From positions 24,366,098 through 24,430,097 of the forward strand of contig NC_063439.1 in NCBI RefSeq assembly GCF_020379485.1: a stretch of 64,000 nucleotides of DNA, in the 5' to 3' direction. Positions within the stretch are counted from its first letter, which is position 1; each line of letters starts with the position of its first letter. Positions 12,976 through 25,731 of the stretch are shown piece after piece. Below the pieces are notes generated by a model, which worked only from the letters and a program-made list of their open reading frames with translations, searched no databases and had not been told where the DNA came from. This DNA comes from Brassica napus (lineage: Eukaryota > Streptophyta > Magnoliopsida > Brassicales > Brassicaceae). The translations under genes and the position numbers were made by a program.

Positions 12976-14825
12976 TTTAGTCTTTATTATTGTCGTTTGC
13001 CACATGGCCTATATTCCTAGTTAGTTATCTCATTCTATTCAAAAAATTTATATTGATGATGTACATGGCTCAAAATCAGATAATATACATATAATTGCTA
13101 ACAAAGTGATTTGTTATCCACCTAAAATGAATATCAAGCTTCTTGTTTCATGTATCAACAAAAGTTGCTTTCAAATTCTCAAAACAACAACAAGATTAGT
13201 GTCTTTCTATTTTTTAAAATTTTCTTTCTAAACCTATTAATCGTCTAACCTATTAAAAATCAGTTAAGTTAATTGTAAATTTTAGGTACAATAAACTTTC
13301 TCAATAAAAATTTGATTTTTTTCAGAATCTAAAATAGCCAAATCCGATTGATATACAAAAAATACCCTAACGGGTTTTAGATCCTTATACCTAAGTACAC
13401 GAAAAACTTAAAATATCTGATCCGAACCCAAATGGATACCCGTACATACCTAGTTGAGTCGTAGAACATTGTAGCTTTTGTTAAACTTATTTGGTGAAAT
13501 GGCAATAGAGTGAGATAATTATTTTGCAATTTTCCGTATTTGTGCAATACAGTTTGTTCTGGACTACTGGGCCGAGTTTGATGTGTGCACATTGAGGTGT
13601 CAATTAGACCCAACCACTCTAGGGCTCATTACCAAATAGTCCGCCTTGCATGAAATTTTATAGATTTTTCTTTCTCAACGATCATAGTTATTTCATACAT
13701 CCATCATGTAAATTAAAATTATATCCACACCAAAGAAATGCATATTCAATTACATCCATATATTTATAAAACTCACACCGAAGCGACTAAATAACAAATT
13801 GATCGAAAAAAACCATTGGAGAAAGTGACTGATGATCGAGAGGAATATATATATTACATGGATGGTAATAGACAACTCATGTATCCGACACGCCCTAAAT
13901 ATACTCGTGTTCAGACGATCTGTTTATTCCATGTATTTAAGTTCGGATCATGCACTACGTTTTCAGGCTAATCTGCTCTATTACACTAAGTGTATTTTTT
14001 CCGGGACCGACCGGATAACCAATAAGTTTATAAAAAAAAGTTTATCAACACAATAAATTAACATCGATGATCATTTGAAACAAAACAAACATATTTAATA
14101 TCAAGAGAAAAACAAAACAACATAAATCAAAATTTGATCTTGCATCCATACCAACCACTAACATGGCAGATTTAGTAACAATTAGCTCATTACACGTTAA
14201 ATCATGATTCATTAACTATATGCGTATATACGTACATACAGAAACATATATACCCTCATCATGCTAAAATTGAATTTTGTACAATATCGCAAGCACATGT
14301 GTGGACAATTATTGTTTTTTTCTTAACAAACAAAATGTGTGGACAATTATTTTCACTTTATATAATGTATTTATATTTGTGGTTTTCATGAATATAATTT
14401 ATATACTCAATGGGTATTTTTTTTAACATTAAAAGTCGTATCAAAGTATTATCATGAATTGATGATATTAGCAATTTAAAAATTCGAAATTCGTATTTTT
14501 TATAGTTCTGGTGGTTGGAAAATTGCTAAGAGTTTCGACAATGGAGAGTATTTGTTATTAGAATTCAAATCTCGAACATTTTATATGTCTGTGGACAATG
14601 GATACACCACTATTGAAAGACAATTTAATGTCCAACATCTTAGTAAATACATAATAAAACCTCTACGATCAATACCATACTTCTGACGATTATTTAATCA
14701 CATCGTCGTACACTATTATTACAAGACCGTTCTATCTATATTCGTATATGCAAATTATTATTTTTTCAGGGTTGGTTGCATCTATCATCTATATTCATAC
14801 AGCAATATCTCTAGATTTTGATGTA
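12976..14825. other. AT-rich intergenic stretch
   Basis: No gene was recognised. A short repeat remnant with TGATCCGAACCCAAATGG-type motifs, as found in degraded TEs, lies near 13370-13450. Other ORFs are short and unsupported. Confidence 0.45.
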
Positions 14826-14827
14826 TA

Positions 14828-15085
14828 CTCCCTCTGTTCCTAAATAATCTATGTTTTAGAATTTTCACACTTATTAAGAAAACACTTAAAACTTTGATAA
14901 TAAATGTATGATTTTCTGTGTTTAGCTATTTCCTATGATTTTTAACCAATCAAAATTCAGTAAACACAATTAATGTTTTTGAAGTTTACAATTTGCCATT
15001 ATTACATACATTGAAAATGTAAAATATGAATCTTTTAGAAACAAAATATTTTTCTAAAACATGGATCATTTAGGAACAGAGGGAG
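14828..15085. mobile_element. Stowaway-type MITE (Tc1/mariner)
   Basis: The element is 258 bp with inverted repeats starting CTCCCTCTGTTCCTAAAT and a matching reverse complement at the right end (ATTTAGGAACAGAGGGAG). It is flanked by TA dinucleotides. This CTCCCTC(C/T)GTTCC end is the Stowaway hallmark. It has no coding content. Confidence 0.9.
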
Positions 15086-15929
15086 TATATAAAATAGAAA
15101 AATGGGATAAACGAAACATCGTTGAAGCCGTGAAGTGCCATTGGTCTACACCAAAGCAACACAAGAAGACAACCACTTCACATGGTCTGCTCTTACATTC
15201 ATAACCGAATCTTAAGTCACTTTTAGTTGGTTGTAAATCTGGAATTACTATACTATCCAGCGACTCTCTCTTTTTTTCTTTTTTTTTCTTTCCATTTAGA
15301 GCATTTTCAAAACCAACTTCATTTTTTAAATTGGCAAAATTTAAAATTTAAGAATGATTCTCTTAAAAAAAAAACTTCAAACTTAGCACTATAGTCTATA
15401 TTATTAATAAAAGTTAGCAAAAATCAGAAAACTTTTATTTAGGAATAAAATATTAACTGAATATTATACACATTAATAATTAATAAGATAATACGTTCTA
15501 ATAACGTATTGATACGTAATAAGTTTAATCCTAAGTAGTTGTTAATATTTTAGGGTCAATCCAATTTCTGAATAATTTCAATCATTAAGAATGTAAACCA
15601 TACAACTTAATCTAACTGCAATCAATGGATTCAAGTTGATAAGTAACAAGATTCAAACAAAGCAAGCAATATCAAAGGCTTTCAATCATTTGTTCAAGTA
15701 AGAACCCATGGGCTTAACGTAATTAGTTTCTAAGTCAAGGTGTTAACTTTAGGCAATCCCAAATTCTTATAGGTTTAGAATACAAATAAAAATCAATTTT
15801 TTCTCAAGGTAAAGATCCCTATTAATTATGAACTAAACATTAATTCACATTGGTTTAAATCATTCAAGCATGCATTATATTCAAATCTATTAACCATCTA
15901 GCAATCCTAACATCAAATCTCTTTGGTTA

Positions 15930-16130
15930 TTCAAGCTAGAAAAATATTGAGTTCAGTCAAGCATTTTAACAAACACCTTCCAGATATAAAATAACTTATT
16001 ATCAAGATGAGAGTGAACAAGTCAAATCAATTCAAACTAAAAAAATATTAAGTTCAGTCAAGCATTTTAATAAACACCTTCCGGATATAAAATAACTTAT
16101 TATCAAGATGAGAGTGAACAAGTCAAATCA
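15930..16130 (+). repeat. Tandem duplication (2 x about 100 bp) inside the solo LTR
   Basis: Two adjacent, nearly identical copies start TTCAAGCTAGAAAAATATTG and TTCAAACTAAAAAAATATTA. They share the long stretch AGTTCAGTCAAGCATTTTAA onward through GTCAAATCA, with only a few substitutions. Confidence 0.85.
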
Positions 16131-17019
16131 AGCATTAAGAACACTCGATATGCATAGAACCAAATAGATCTAATCATTAAACACCTTAACTCTTTACTAA
16201 TCACCCTACATCTACCTAACCCATTGATTCAAAAGGTAACTACTCACTAATAGACATGATAAACCCAAAAATCGATAGTGACTTAAGGTTAATCATGATT
16301 AGTGATCAAGATAATCCAAAGATTGAAATTATCACCAAAATAGATGTGTGTCTAGATTTGTCCCAATATTAAGTCTAAAATGTATTTATAGAAGTCTAAA
16401 AATGAGCTGGGTAAACCCAACAAACCTGGGTCAACCCATTGAAAAAGCAGTCTTTTCGCTTGTAGAGACATGGTCTTCCCTCTACAGGTTGGTCGCTATG
16501 CACTACTCAGCTCTTCAGGGTCTGCAGCGACCTTGTCGTGTCGCTACAATTGCTCGCGTCACGCCACAGCAATCAGATGATGTCGCTATGCCCATGTCGC
16601 TATGACACTTAGCCATCTGCAACTTTAGTCTTGGTCTTCTTGTAGCGACCATGTGTGGTCGCTATGCATGTCGCTAGGATGACTTGCGTGGCTTCTTAGC
16701 GACTTGATGATGTCTCTACACTGACGTCGCTATGGACACTTAGTCGTTTTAAGATATCCAGCTCTTCTTCTTCGTAGCGATCAGGTGGGGTCGCTATGGA
16801 TGTCGCTACAAAGGCTCGGCAGGTGCTACAGCGACCAGACGATGACGCTACACTCTCGTCTCTACGACACTTAACACCAGAAACTGATATACGCTCCAAA
16901 CATCTCTTTTGGCCTTAGAACGTCTCAATTGTTTTCAAAGTCACCAACAAAGATCCCCAACACCTGCTTTAGACATATGTAATGCAGCGCAACCTAAATG
17001 TACTCTAAATGCATCTAAA

Positions 17020-17126
17020 TGATCAATACGAGAACTAAAATGAAGCTTGAAATCATGTAAATATACAAGATATGATCAATATGAGAACTAAAATGAAGCT
17101 TGAAATCATGTAAATACACAAGATAT
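17020..17126 (+). repeat. Tandem duplication (2 x about 53 bp) at the end of the solo LTR
   Basis: Two direct copies of a unit starting GATCAATA(C/T)GAGAACTAAA and ending ACAAGATAT, differing at two or three bases. Confidence 0.85.
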
Positions 17127-17819
17127 CACGTATTACATGTATTTCGAAATAATAGCTAAATATTTTTATTATTATTTGTAGATTACAAGTTAAAAGTTGT
17201 TATAATCTTGTACTTTCATTAGTTAATGTAATAAGTTTGTTTTCATACGTATTATCTTTTTGTATTTTCACTTTATGATTTGTGTCAAATGTGTATTGTA
17301 ATATTTTTTGTGTAATATTTCGTTTTGCTTATAACTATAGAAGTTAGTAAAATAATTTGAAAATAGATAATTGTATAAAGATTTAAAAGTAAAAAACTTC
17401 AAATATGAAGTTTTGTATAGTGAAATTTCATATTTGAAATTGTTTTTGGAGATGTTCTTAGCTACATCTACGCTGTTGCCATTTTAGTATTTTTGTAATA
17501 AGGATAATAAATGTGCAATTAGTCAGTTGTATATGTGAAACGCTTTAAAAAGTTGATAAAACTTAAGAAGCATCTGACTGAAAGAAGTTGTAATTCAAAT
17601 TTGGACATGAATGTTTGAATTGAAGTCACTCGTTAGTTTCTCGTGGATTTGTAATTTACTACATCATCTCTTCCCACACCTTTTTAAATTCCTAAATATA
17701 CTAATAACAAATGTAATATTATAAGTTAGTACATAGCAGTTCACGTGAACAGATTTAAATAGTTGTTAGAATTCAAAAAGCATTTGAAACCCTTGAATTC
17801 GATGAATAATGTATCATTG

Positions 17820-17912
17820 AATAATGTATCATTATCATCATTTACGGCCTTTGTTGAATAATGTAATTTCTATTAAAAAGGTCGTGTGTGATGACAATGA
17901 TACATTATTAAG
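17820..17912. repeat. Imperfect inverted repeat (about 33-bp arms)
   Basis: The left arm begins AATAATGTATCATTATCATC. The right arm read in reverse complement begins AATAATGTATCATTGTCATC, and both continue to ACG(G/A)CCTTT. The loop is about 20-25 nt. It would fold into a hairpin, but no gene association is visible. Confidence 0.6.
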
Positions 17913-18717
17913 TGGTATAAAATGGTACATCACATAAAAATGTATTAGAGTAAATTAGTAATGTTGATGATGTTTACTGACTAGCCTTTTATCTGCACTT
18001 TTTGAAATTTTCAAATATGGACTATGTTATGGAAACTCTTCCCGAATATTTTGAAACATAATTTATATAGATATAAACATTAACATAAAGAGTAGAAGAA
18101 TAAACTTTTTATTATTATTGATAGAGATTCATAGACATTCTTAAACTTGTGGAAACATAGTTTTTCTTTTTTTGTATGGAAAGAAACTTAAGTCAAAGGA
18201 TTAATGGTCCATTACAAGTTCATTCGCTTGTAGATTATAGCAAAATTTATAATTTAGTTTAAAATAGTCAGTGATGCTCTATATAAATGGTCTATTGGAA
18301 AGGAAAGAAACTGATGAATTCTCATAACAGAGATGGTAGACCAGCCGAAAGGAAATATACGGTTGAATAGGCCAATGGCATATCTTTATATTTTGACCAG
18401 AGTTTCTACTTGCATATTTGTTAAAAACCACTAATTGAATTTAACCAATTTTGAATGTGTTTTCAAAACTACTATAGTTGAATACGTCATCATTTTAAGG
18501 AAGCTATAAATAATAATAATATATACAAAATAGATCAATTAATTAAAATCTTAGTAAGTAATATCAACTGGCCTTATTTTCACTAATTTTTCTGCTTACC
18601 AGTTAACTTACTGATCCCAGTCCACGAGCGCACACATAGGAGGGGTACACACGAATCTCTCTCATTTCACTTCTCAATGCTCTTGTAGTCTTTGACCACT
18701 GGTCTTCTTCAACAGTT

Positions 18718-18719
18718 GT

Positions 18720-18755
<36 letters not shown>
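18718..18755 (+). repeat. (CT)n microsatellite in the ABCB19 5' leader region
   Basis: About 16 CT dinucleotides begin near 18720, within a pyrimidine-rich stretch that continues to about 18830, 240-350 bp upstream of the ABCB19 start codon. CT-rich 5' leaders are common in crucifer genes and can affect transcription start use. Confidence 0.9.
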
Positions 18756-18756
<1 letters not shown>

Positions 18757-19065
18757 TCTTCTTCTCTATATATACACATAACACCTTCCTCTCCACACTC
18801 TCATTCTCTCTCTATCTCTCTCTCCATTTTTTCAATTTCATCACTCCCAATCAAGACTCCAGTGCAGAGTTCTCGAACTCACAAAACAATTGTCAGTTTC
18901 TTCTTTTCGAGACATTTTTATTCAAAACATTATTATCTCAGCTCTGGATCTCTCCTCCATTTACCACCAATGATCTCATTTTCTCGCTGAGCCAACTCGT
19001 CTCTGTCTCGCTCTAACACAGCTCCTTCTCCCTTCTCCTCACTCCACAACTTCGGATCCACAAAA

Positions 19066-22000
19066 ATGTCTGAAACAACGGCGGACGCCAAGCCTGTTCC
19101 TCCGGCTGAAGCCGAGAAGAAGAAAGAAGAGAGCTTACCGTTCTTCAAACTCTTCTCCTTCGCAGACAAATTCGATTACCTCTTGATGACCACTGGCACT
19201 CTTGGCGCCATCGTTCACGGCTCATCCATGCCTGTCTTCTTCTTGCTCTTCGGTGAAATGGTTAACGGATTCGGCAAAAACCAGATGGATTTACACCAAA
19301 TGACACACGAAGTCTCCAAAGTAAAAAAAAAAAAAAACATTTTCCTCTTTTTAACTCATTTAATAAATTTTTAAAACAGATCTAAGATCTGATCTGTTAT
19401 GTCTTAAAAAAAACTGCAGTATGCTCTGTACTTCGTCTACTTGGGTTTGGTCGTGTGCTTCTCTTCATACGCAGGTAAAAACACCCAAACTTTCTTTTTC
19501 TTTACACTTCAATCAATAAACCCAGAAACAATAGGATCAAAAAAATTCAATCTTTAATAAAAAAAAGTGAGGATAAACCGAGTCCACGTGATTCATCATG
19601 GACTCTTACTTTGTCCGTATCCATTAAGCCGTCATCAAATCGGCATCTCCCTCACATTTATTACGCTTCGTAAAAAAAGATTCTATTTTTATATTTTATT
19701 TTAATTATTATCGAATAATACAGAGATTGCATGTTGGATGTACTCTGGAGAAAGACAAGTAGCTGCGCTGAGGAAGAAGTATCTTGAAGCTGTTCTGAAA
19801 CAAGACGTTGGTTTCTTCGACACTGATGCAAGAACTGGTGACATTGTCTTCAGTGTCTCTACCGATACTCTTCTTGTTCAAGACGCCATTAGCGAGAAGG
19901 TTTTGTAACTTAATAACTAAATCTTTTTTTTTTTGGCTTTTATTTTAAGGTTTTGTAACTTGATGATGATTAAAGCCCTTCCGTAATTGTACTAGACATG
20001 TTCTTGTGTATTTGAGGTCGTGTTTATTACTACCGGCGGGTCCCATTTTTATCCCGAACAATCTCAATCAGAGCTTCTGTCCCGTTCACGTTAGCAATTC
20101 GAGTGCACGTTAGCAAACGTTAGTTAACGTGCGCATTAAATTTTTCAGGTTGGAAACTTTATACATTACCTGTCAACGTTTTTGGCGGGGCTTGTGGTTG
20201 GGTTTGTGTCAGCATGGAGACTAGCTTTGTTGAGTGTGGCGGTGATTCCCGGAATCGCTTTCGCCGGCGGTTTATACGCTTATACGCTCACCGGAATCAC
20301 TTCCAAGAGCCGTGAGTCTTATGCTAACGCCGGCGTTATTGCCGAGCAGGTAAAAAAAAAAGAATAAAAATCTTTACTTTTTTCATATTTTAAATCATTT
20401 TTAATGACCACCACCTGTTCGACGTAATGCTTTGTACTGTTCTTAGGCTTGCTCTTTGTACTTGATCCCTCTAATGATTATGTTTCTCTCTCTTCTCTTT
20501 CAATCCAGCAAGGACTTAAACAGTGATTTTAACTTCATAATTAACATTTTAAACTTTCACTTTTCTTTGGTCAAATCTTAAGTCAATATCTTTCTCTTCA
20601 AAAGTTACCAAAAACAGAGTTTAATGTTTTTTTTTTTGTGTTTGTGTAATATTATTATTACAGGCAATTGCTCAAGTTCGAACTGTTTACTCTTATGTTG
20701 GGGAGAGCAAGGCCCTGAGCTCGTATTCTGATGCCATTCAGTACACTCTTAAGCTTGGATATAAAGCAGGGATGGCTAAAGGATTGGGTTTGGGATGTAC
20801 ATATGGGATAGCTTGTATGTCGTGGGCTCTTGTGTTCTGGTACGCTGGCGTTTTCATCAGGAGCGGGACAACAGATGGAGGAAAGGCATTCACTGCTATC
20901 TTCTCTGCCATTGTTGGTGGAATGTAAGAAACACAACATGAAACTGTGTTTTTTTTCTTTCTAAAGTTGTTTTTTTGTTAATCTTTGTTTTGTTTTTGTT
21001 GTTTTTAGGAGCTTGGGACAATCTTTCTCAAATCTTGGGGCGTTTAGTAAAGGTAAAGCTGCTGGTTTCAAGTTGATGGAGATTATAAACCAGAGACCGA
21101 CGATAATCCAAGACCCGTTGGATGGGAAATGCTTGGACCAAGTTCGTGGAGACATTGAGTTTAAAGATGTGACTTTTAGCTATCCTTCGCGTCCTGATGT
21201 TATCATCTTCAGAAACTTCTCTATTTTCTTCCCTTCTGGGAAAACTGTGGCTGTGGTTGGTGGTAGTGGCTCTGGGAAGAGTACTGTTGTTTCCCTCATT
21301 GAGAGATTCTACGATCCAAACAACGGTAAACTTGAATATAAAACTATCTCTTCTATCCGAGTCTTTGGCTAGTGACATGATCATAATAGCTTTTGTTTTT
21401 TTTGGATGAGCAGGGCAAATTCTGTTGGATGGTGTTGAGATAAAGACGCTTCAGTTGAAGTTTTTGCGTGAACAGATTGGGCTTGTGAACCAAGAACCTG
21501 CGCTCTTCGCCACTACTATTCTTGAGAACATACTCTACGGAAAGCCTGATGCAACTATGGTTGAAGTTGAAGCTGCTGCCTCTGCTGCTAACGCGCATAG
21601 CTTCATTACGTTGCTTCCTAAAGGTTACGACACACAGGTTGGAGAACGAGGTGTTCAGCTCTCAGGTGGACAGAAGCAGAGAATAGCAATCGCTAGGGCG
21701 ATGTTGAAAGATCCAAAGATTCTGTTACTAGATGAAGCAACAAGCGCTCTTGATGCTAGCTCAGAGAGCATTGTACAAGAAGCTTTAGACAGAGTCATGG
21801 TGGGGAGGACCACCGTGGTCGTTGCTCATCGTCTCTGCACAATAAGAAACGTCGACTCCATCGCTGTGATACAGCAAGGCCAAGTCGTTGAAACCGGAAC
21901 ACATGAAGAGCTCATCGCCAAAGCCGGCGCTTACGCATCCCTCATCAGGTTTCAAGAGATGGTTGGAACTCGAGACTTCTCAAACCCGTCCACACGTCGC

Positions 22001-25000
22001 ACCCGTTCCACCCGTCTGAGCCACTCCCTGTCGACGAAGTCACTCAGCTTGAGATCAGGAAGTTTGAGGAACCTGAGCTACTCGTACAGCACTGGAGCTG
22101 ATGGTCGGATCGAGATGATCTCAAACGCAGAGACGGATAGAAAGACACGTGCGCCTCAAAACTACTTCTACAGGCTTCTCAAGCTTAATGCACCTGAATG
22201 GCCTTACTCAATCATGGGAGCAGTTGGCTCGGTTCTCTCTGGTTTCATTGGTCCTACGTTTGCTATTGTGATGAGTAATATGATCGAAGTCTTCTACTAC
22301 ACAGACTATGATTCAATGGAGAGGAAAACGAAAGAGTACGTGTTCATCTACATCGGTGCTGGTATCTACGCAGTGATCGCCTACTTGATCCAACATTACT
22401 TCTTTAGCATCATGGGAGAAAACCTCACAACAAGAGTTAGAAGAATGATGCTCTCAGGTATATATATATCAATGTCTGAACTTATAATACTGAATATATC
22501 GTTCCATTTTCTAATTGTTTTGGTTTCTTGATTGTTCTTTATCAGCTATATTGAGGAATGAGGTTGGTTGGTTCGATGAGGATGAACACAACTCGAGCCT
22601 GATAGCTGCACGGTTAGCCACTGATGCAGCAGATGTTAAATCTGCCATAGCCGAGAGAATCTCAGTGATACTGCAAAACATGACTTCACTTCTCACATCC
22701 TTCATTGTTGCCTTCATAGTAGAGTGGAGAGTTTCTCTTCTCATCTTAGCCACGTTCCCACTTCTAGTCCTTGCCAACTTTGCTCAGGTGAACAAATATT
22801 ATCTCAGTCTCAGTTTTTTTAATTTTACAACTATATGCATCAAATCATAAAACTAAAATTAAGTAAATATTTATAAATTTTGTGAGTTTTGTTGGATCAA
22901 TGGGAATCTTGCATTCACCATTATGATCTCCAGAAAAAACGACAAAGGGCCAGTTTTTAATTTTATTTAAATCTCTCTTTTTTTGCAAAAGTTCAAAACT
23001 TTATAGAACATGGCAACACATCCACTGCCTCTGCACGTGCTTCTTCACTGAGTGCATTTATTTTTACAATAATAATCATAAAAGAATTATTAAGTCTCTT
23101 TTTTCTCCTTTTTGAGAATAGTGTGAGGGTCAAGATCATGGAGCCCTCACATCAATGAATGTGGAAAACAGTAGACTTTATTTAATCTCTGGGCATCTGT
23201 GTAGAATATTTATTATATTGTTTCAAATGGTAGTACGGCCCATAGATAACAGTGTTCACGAAAATAGCTAAGATTCCTCTGTCTTTTATGCATCTATCTT
23301 CTTGCTTTACTTATGCTAAATTTCTCCTACTTTAAGCTTTCACACTTACTCAACTCTGAACTCTGTTCCCACTCTCTTATTATTCAATTCTTTTGCCCAT
23401 AAACCCATTTTTCCATAAATCACACAAAATCCAAAAAACCTGCAACTTTTCTTTTCTTCCAAGAACCAATTATTTACAGACATTGTGTAAGAAGAGACCT
23501 TTTTTTTTCCTTTTTCTTGCTGTTGTTTTCTCCATTGGTCAAAGTTCTTGTCTCAGCTTTTTATTTACTTATCCCAGTTGTGTATGTAAATGTCAGAGTG
23601 TCAGTGTTTTAACAGTCAGCCAATGGTCAATGTCTGCTTGTGTTTCTTTGTTTGGTAGTTTAGGTTCTGAATTTTTTTTATTTTTCCTATCTGCAAGCTT
23701 CAGAACTCTGCTTAGATATCACCAACATGTTCTCAAATCTCCATAAGATTTTTCACCCGTGATGAAAATCTATCAATAGATTTCACACACAAGGACATAG
23801 AGATACAATGTATATGCACCTATAATTGATGAGGTTGACGTTTTGCATATGTGATTAAGTGAATGGTTCCACATCATGTTTTACCTGGGACTTAAAGAAA
23901 GTGAACTAAATTTAGATTTGGACTTAACTTCTATTATAATTTTTACTGTTGTTTGCCATCTGTAGTTGTTCTGATGCATAAGTGTGTGTATTGCAGCAAC
24001 TATCTCTAAAGGGTTTTGCCGGAGACACAGCCAAGGCTCATGCAAAGACTTCAATGATTGCTGGTGAAGGAGTCAGCAACATTAGAACCGTAGCAGCATT
24101 CAATGCGCAAAGCAAAATCCTCTCCTTGTTCTGTCACGAGCTCCGTGTCCCTCAGAAAAGAAGCTTCTACCGAAGCCAGACCTCTGGTTTCCTCTTTGGC
24201 CTCTCTCAGCTTGCTCTCTATGGCTCCGAGGCTCTAATCCTCTGGTACGGCGCCCACCTTGTGAGCGAAGGCAAGTCAACATTCTCTAAAGTGATCAAAG
24301 TCTTTGTGGTTTTGGTCATTACCGCAAACTCTGTTGCTGAAACCGTCAGTCTTGCTCCTGAAATCATCCGGGGAGGTGAAGCTGTTGGTTCGGTCTTCTC
24401 GGTGTTGGATAGGCAAACCAGGATTGACCCTGACGATGCTGATGCTGATCCGGTGGAGACAATCCGTGGAGACATTGATTTTAGGCATGTGGACTTTGCT
24501 TACCCTTCAAGACCGGACGTCATGGTGTTTAGAGACTTTAACCTCAGGATCAGAGCTGGACATAGCCAAGCTCTTGTCGGAGCCAGTGGATCAGGGAAGA
24601 GTTCTGTGATCGCTATGATCGAGCGGTTTTATGATCCCCTTGGTGGAAAAGTTATGATTGATGGCAAAGACATCCGCAGGCTAAACCTAAAATCTCTGAG
24701 GCTCAAGATAGGTCTTGTTCAACAAGAGCCAGCTCTTTTCGCAGCAACTATCTTCGACAACATCGCATATGGGAAAGATGGTGCCACTGAGTCCGAGGTT
24801 ATGGAGGCTGCTCGATCAGCAAACGCTCATGGTTTCATCAGTGGGTTGCCTGAAGGTTACAAAACTCCAGTGGGTGAAAGAGGAGTGCAGTTATCAGGTG
24901 GACAGAAACAGAGGATTGCGATAGCGAGAGCAGTGCTCAAGAACCCTACTGTGTTGCTTCTTGATGAAGCAACAAGCGCGCTGGATGCCGAATCTGAATG

Positions 25001-25205
25001 CGTGCTGCAGGAAGCTTTGGAGAGGCTCATGAGAGGCAGGACCACCGTGGTAGTCGCTCACCGTTTGTCGACCATAAGAGGTGTTGATTCCATCGGTGTG
25101 ATTCAAGACGGGAGGATTGTGGAGCAAGGAAGCCATTCCGAGCTTGTAAGCCGACCAGAGGGGGCTTATTCAAGGCTGTTACAGCTTCAAACACATAGGA
25201 TTTGA
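19066..25205 (+). CDS. ABCB19: ABCB19 (MDR1/PGP19) auxin efflux transporter
   Basis: This is a full-size ABC transporter of the plasma membrane that exports indole-3-acetic acid and stabilises PIN1-based polar auxin transport (known for the Arabidopsis orthologue; brassinosteroid export is also reported). Inferred exons are 19066-19320, 19420-19474, 19724-19899, 20149-20349, 20664-20923, 21009-21325, 21414-22457, 22546-22787 and 23997-25205. All have GT-AG borders and total 3759 nt, giving 1252 aa, the Arabidopsis length. The order is TMD1-NBD1-TMD2-NBD2. NBD1 has Walker [10 protein letters not shown] near residue 400, signature LSGGQKQ near 503 and Walker [16 protein letters not shown]2 has Walker [10 protein letters not shown] near 1044, LSGGQKQ near 1149 and [13 protein letters not shown] Ser/Arg-rich linker ([19 protein letters not shown]) follows NBD1. 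The start MSETTADAK matches the family start. The last intron is long (about 1.2 kb). All catalytic motifs are intact. Confidence 0.97.
22788..23996 (+). other. Long eighth intron of ABCB19
   Basis: This 1.2-kb intron runs from GTGAACAAAT to TGTATTGCAG. It is T-rich and holds a chance ORF at 23393-23746 with no family resemblance. No transposon ends were recognised. Confidence 0.85.
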
Positions 25206-25731
25206 ACTTATTTAAGGCTGTTACAGCTTCAAACGCTTATGATTTGATGCTTGATGGATTAAGAACAAAAGTTGGCTTGTGTAACTTTTATCAAAACTTT
25301 AATATGGGAGGTTTCTATGGATTATAATGATAATATGAATAGGTGTAGATAATGAAGCTTTTGAGTGTTATGCTTCCTTAAGGTTTCTCTTTTAATTTGA
25401 ATTTTGTCAGGAGCTTATGTATTTGCATGCTTATGCGTCCTTTCTGGAACATAAGGCTAAACTATATTTTCATTATGCTGTTAACTTTTGCCTCAAGAAA
25501 ACATATTGTCTTATATTTTGGCTCATCAATATTTGGCAGAAACGTTTGGATCGTAAGTAGGCTTGCTCGGAGATGTTGTGAGTGGTTTGATCAGGCATGG
25601 TCTGATCCGGTCAAGTGGTCTCAGAGTTGATGAGTCCATGATTAACCATCAAAATGTAAGAAACTAATGAAGCTGCTTTGGCTCAAAAGGCCTTCACACG
25701 TGTCTCAGAAATGTTCACGACATAACAATTC
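25206..25731. other. 3' flank of ABCB19
   Basis: This holds the probable 3' UTR. The 25-bp stretch after the stop (about 25211-25235) nearly repeats the last coding bases (GGCTGTTACAGCTTCAAAC occurs at both 25173 and 25217), a small direct duplication across the stop codon. No gene follows. Confidence 0.6.

Larger units (their letters stand above)
15510..17128. mobile_element. Solo LTR (about 1.6 kb) nested in the Harbinger-type element
   Basis: The sequence begins TGATA and ends TATCA (TG...CA with inverted ends), with an exact 5-bp duplication CGTAT at 15505-15509 and 17129-17133. There is no internal retroelement domain, so this is an LTR left by recombination. A GC-richer block (16440-16880) repeats TCGCTATG/TAGCGACC words, and two tandem duplications occur inside. 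The length suggests a Ty3-type family, but the lineage and orientation cannot be fixed from the LTR alone. Confidence 0.75.
15299..17457. mobile_element. PIF/Harbinger-type element split by a nested solo LTR
   Basis: The left end GAGCATTTTCAAAACCAAC and the right end (reverse complement GAACATCTCCAAAAACAAT) are related inverted repeats, flanked by TTA at 15296-15298 and 17458-17460, the Harbinger duplication. Removing the nested solo LTR leaves an element of about 535 bp with AT-rich, GAAGTTTT-rich subterminal sequence. No transposase was seen. Confidence 0.7.

Noticed and set aside
15404..15430. Helitron-like start (TCTATATTATTAATAAAAG)
   Set aside because: It is preceded by G rather than A and no matching CTAG end with hairpin was found downstream.
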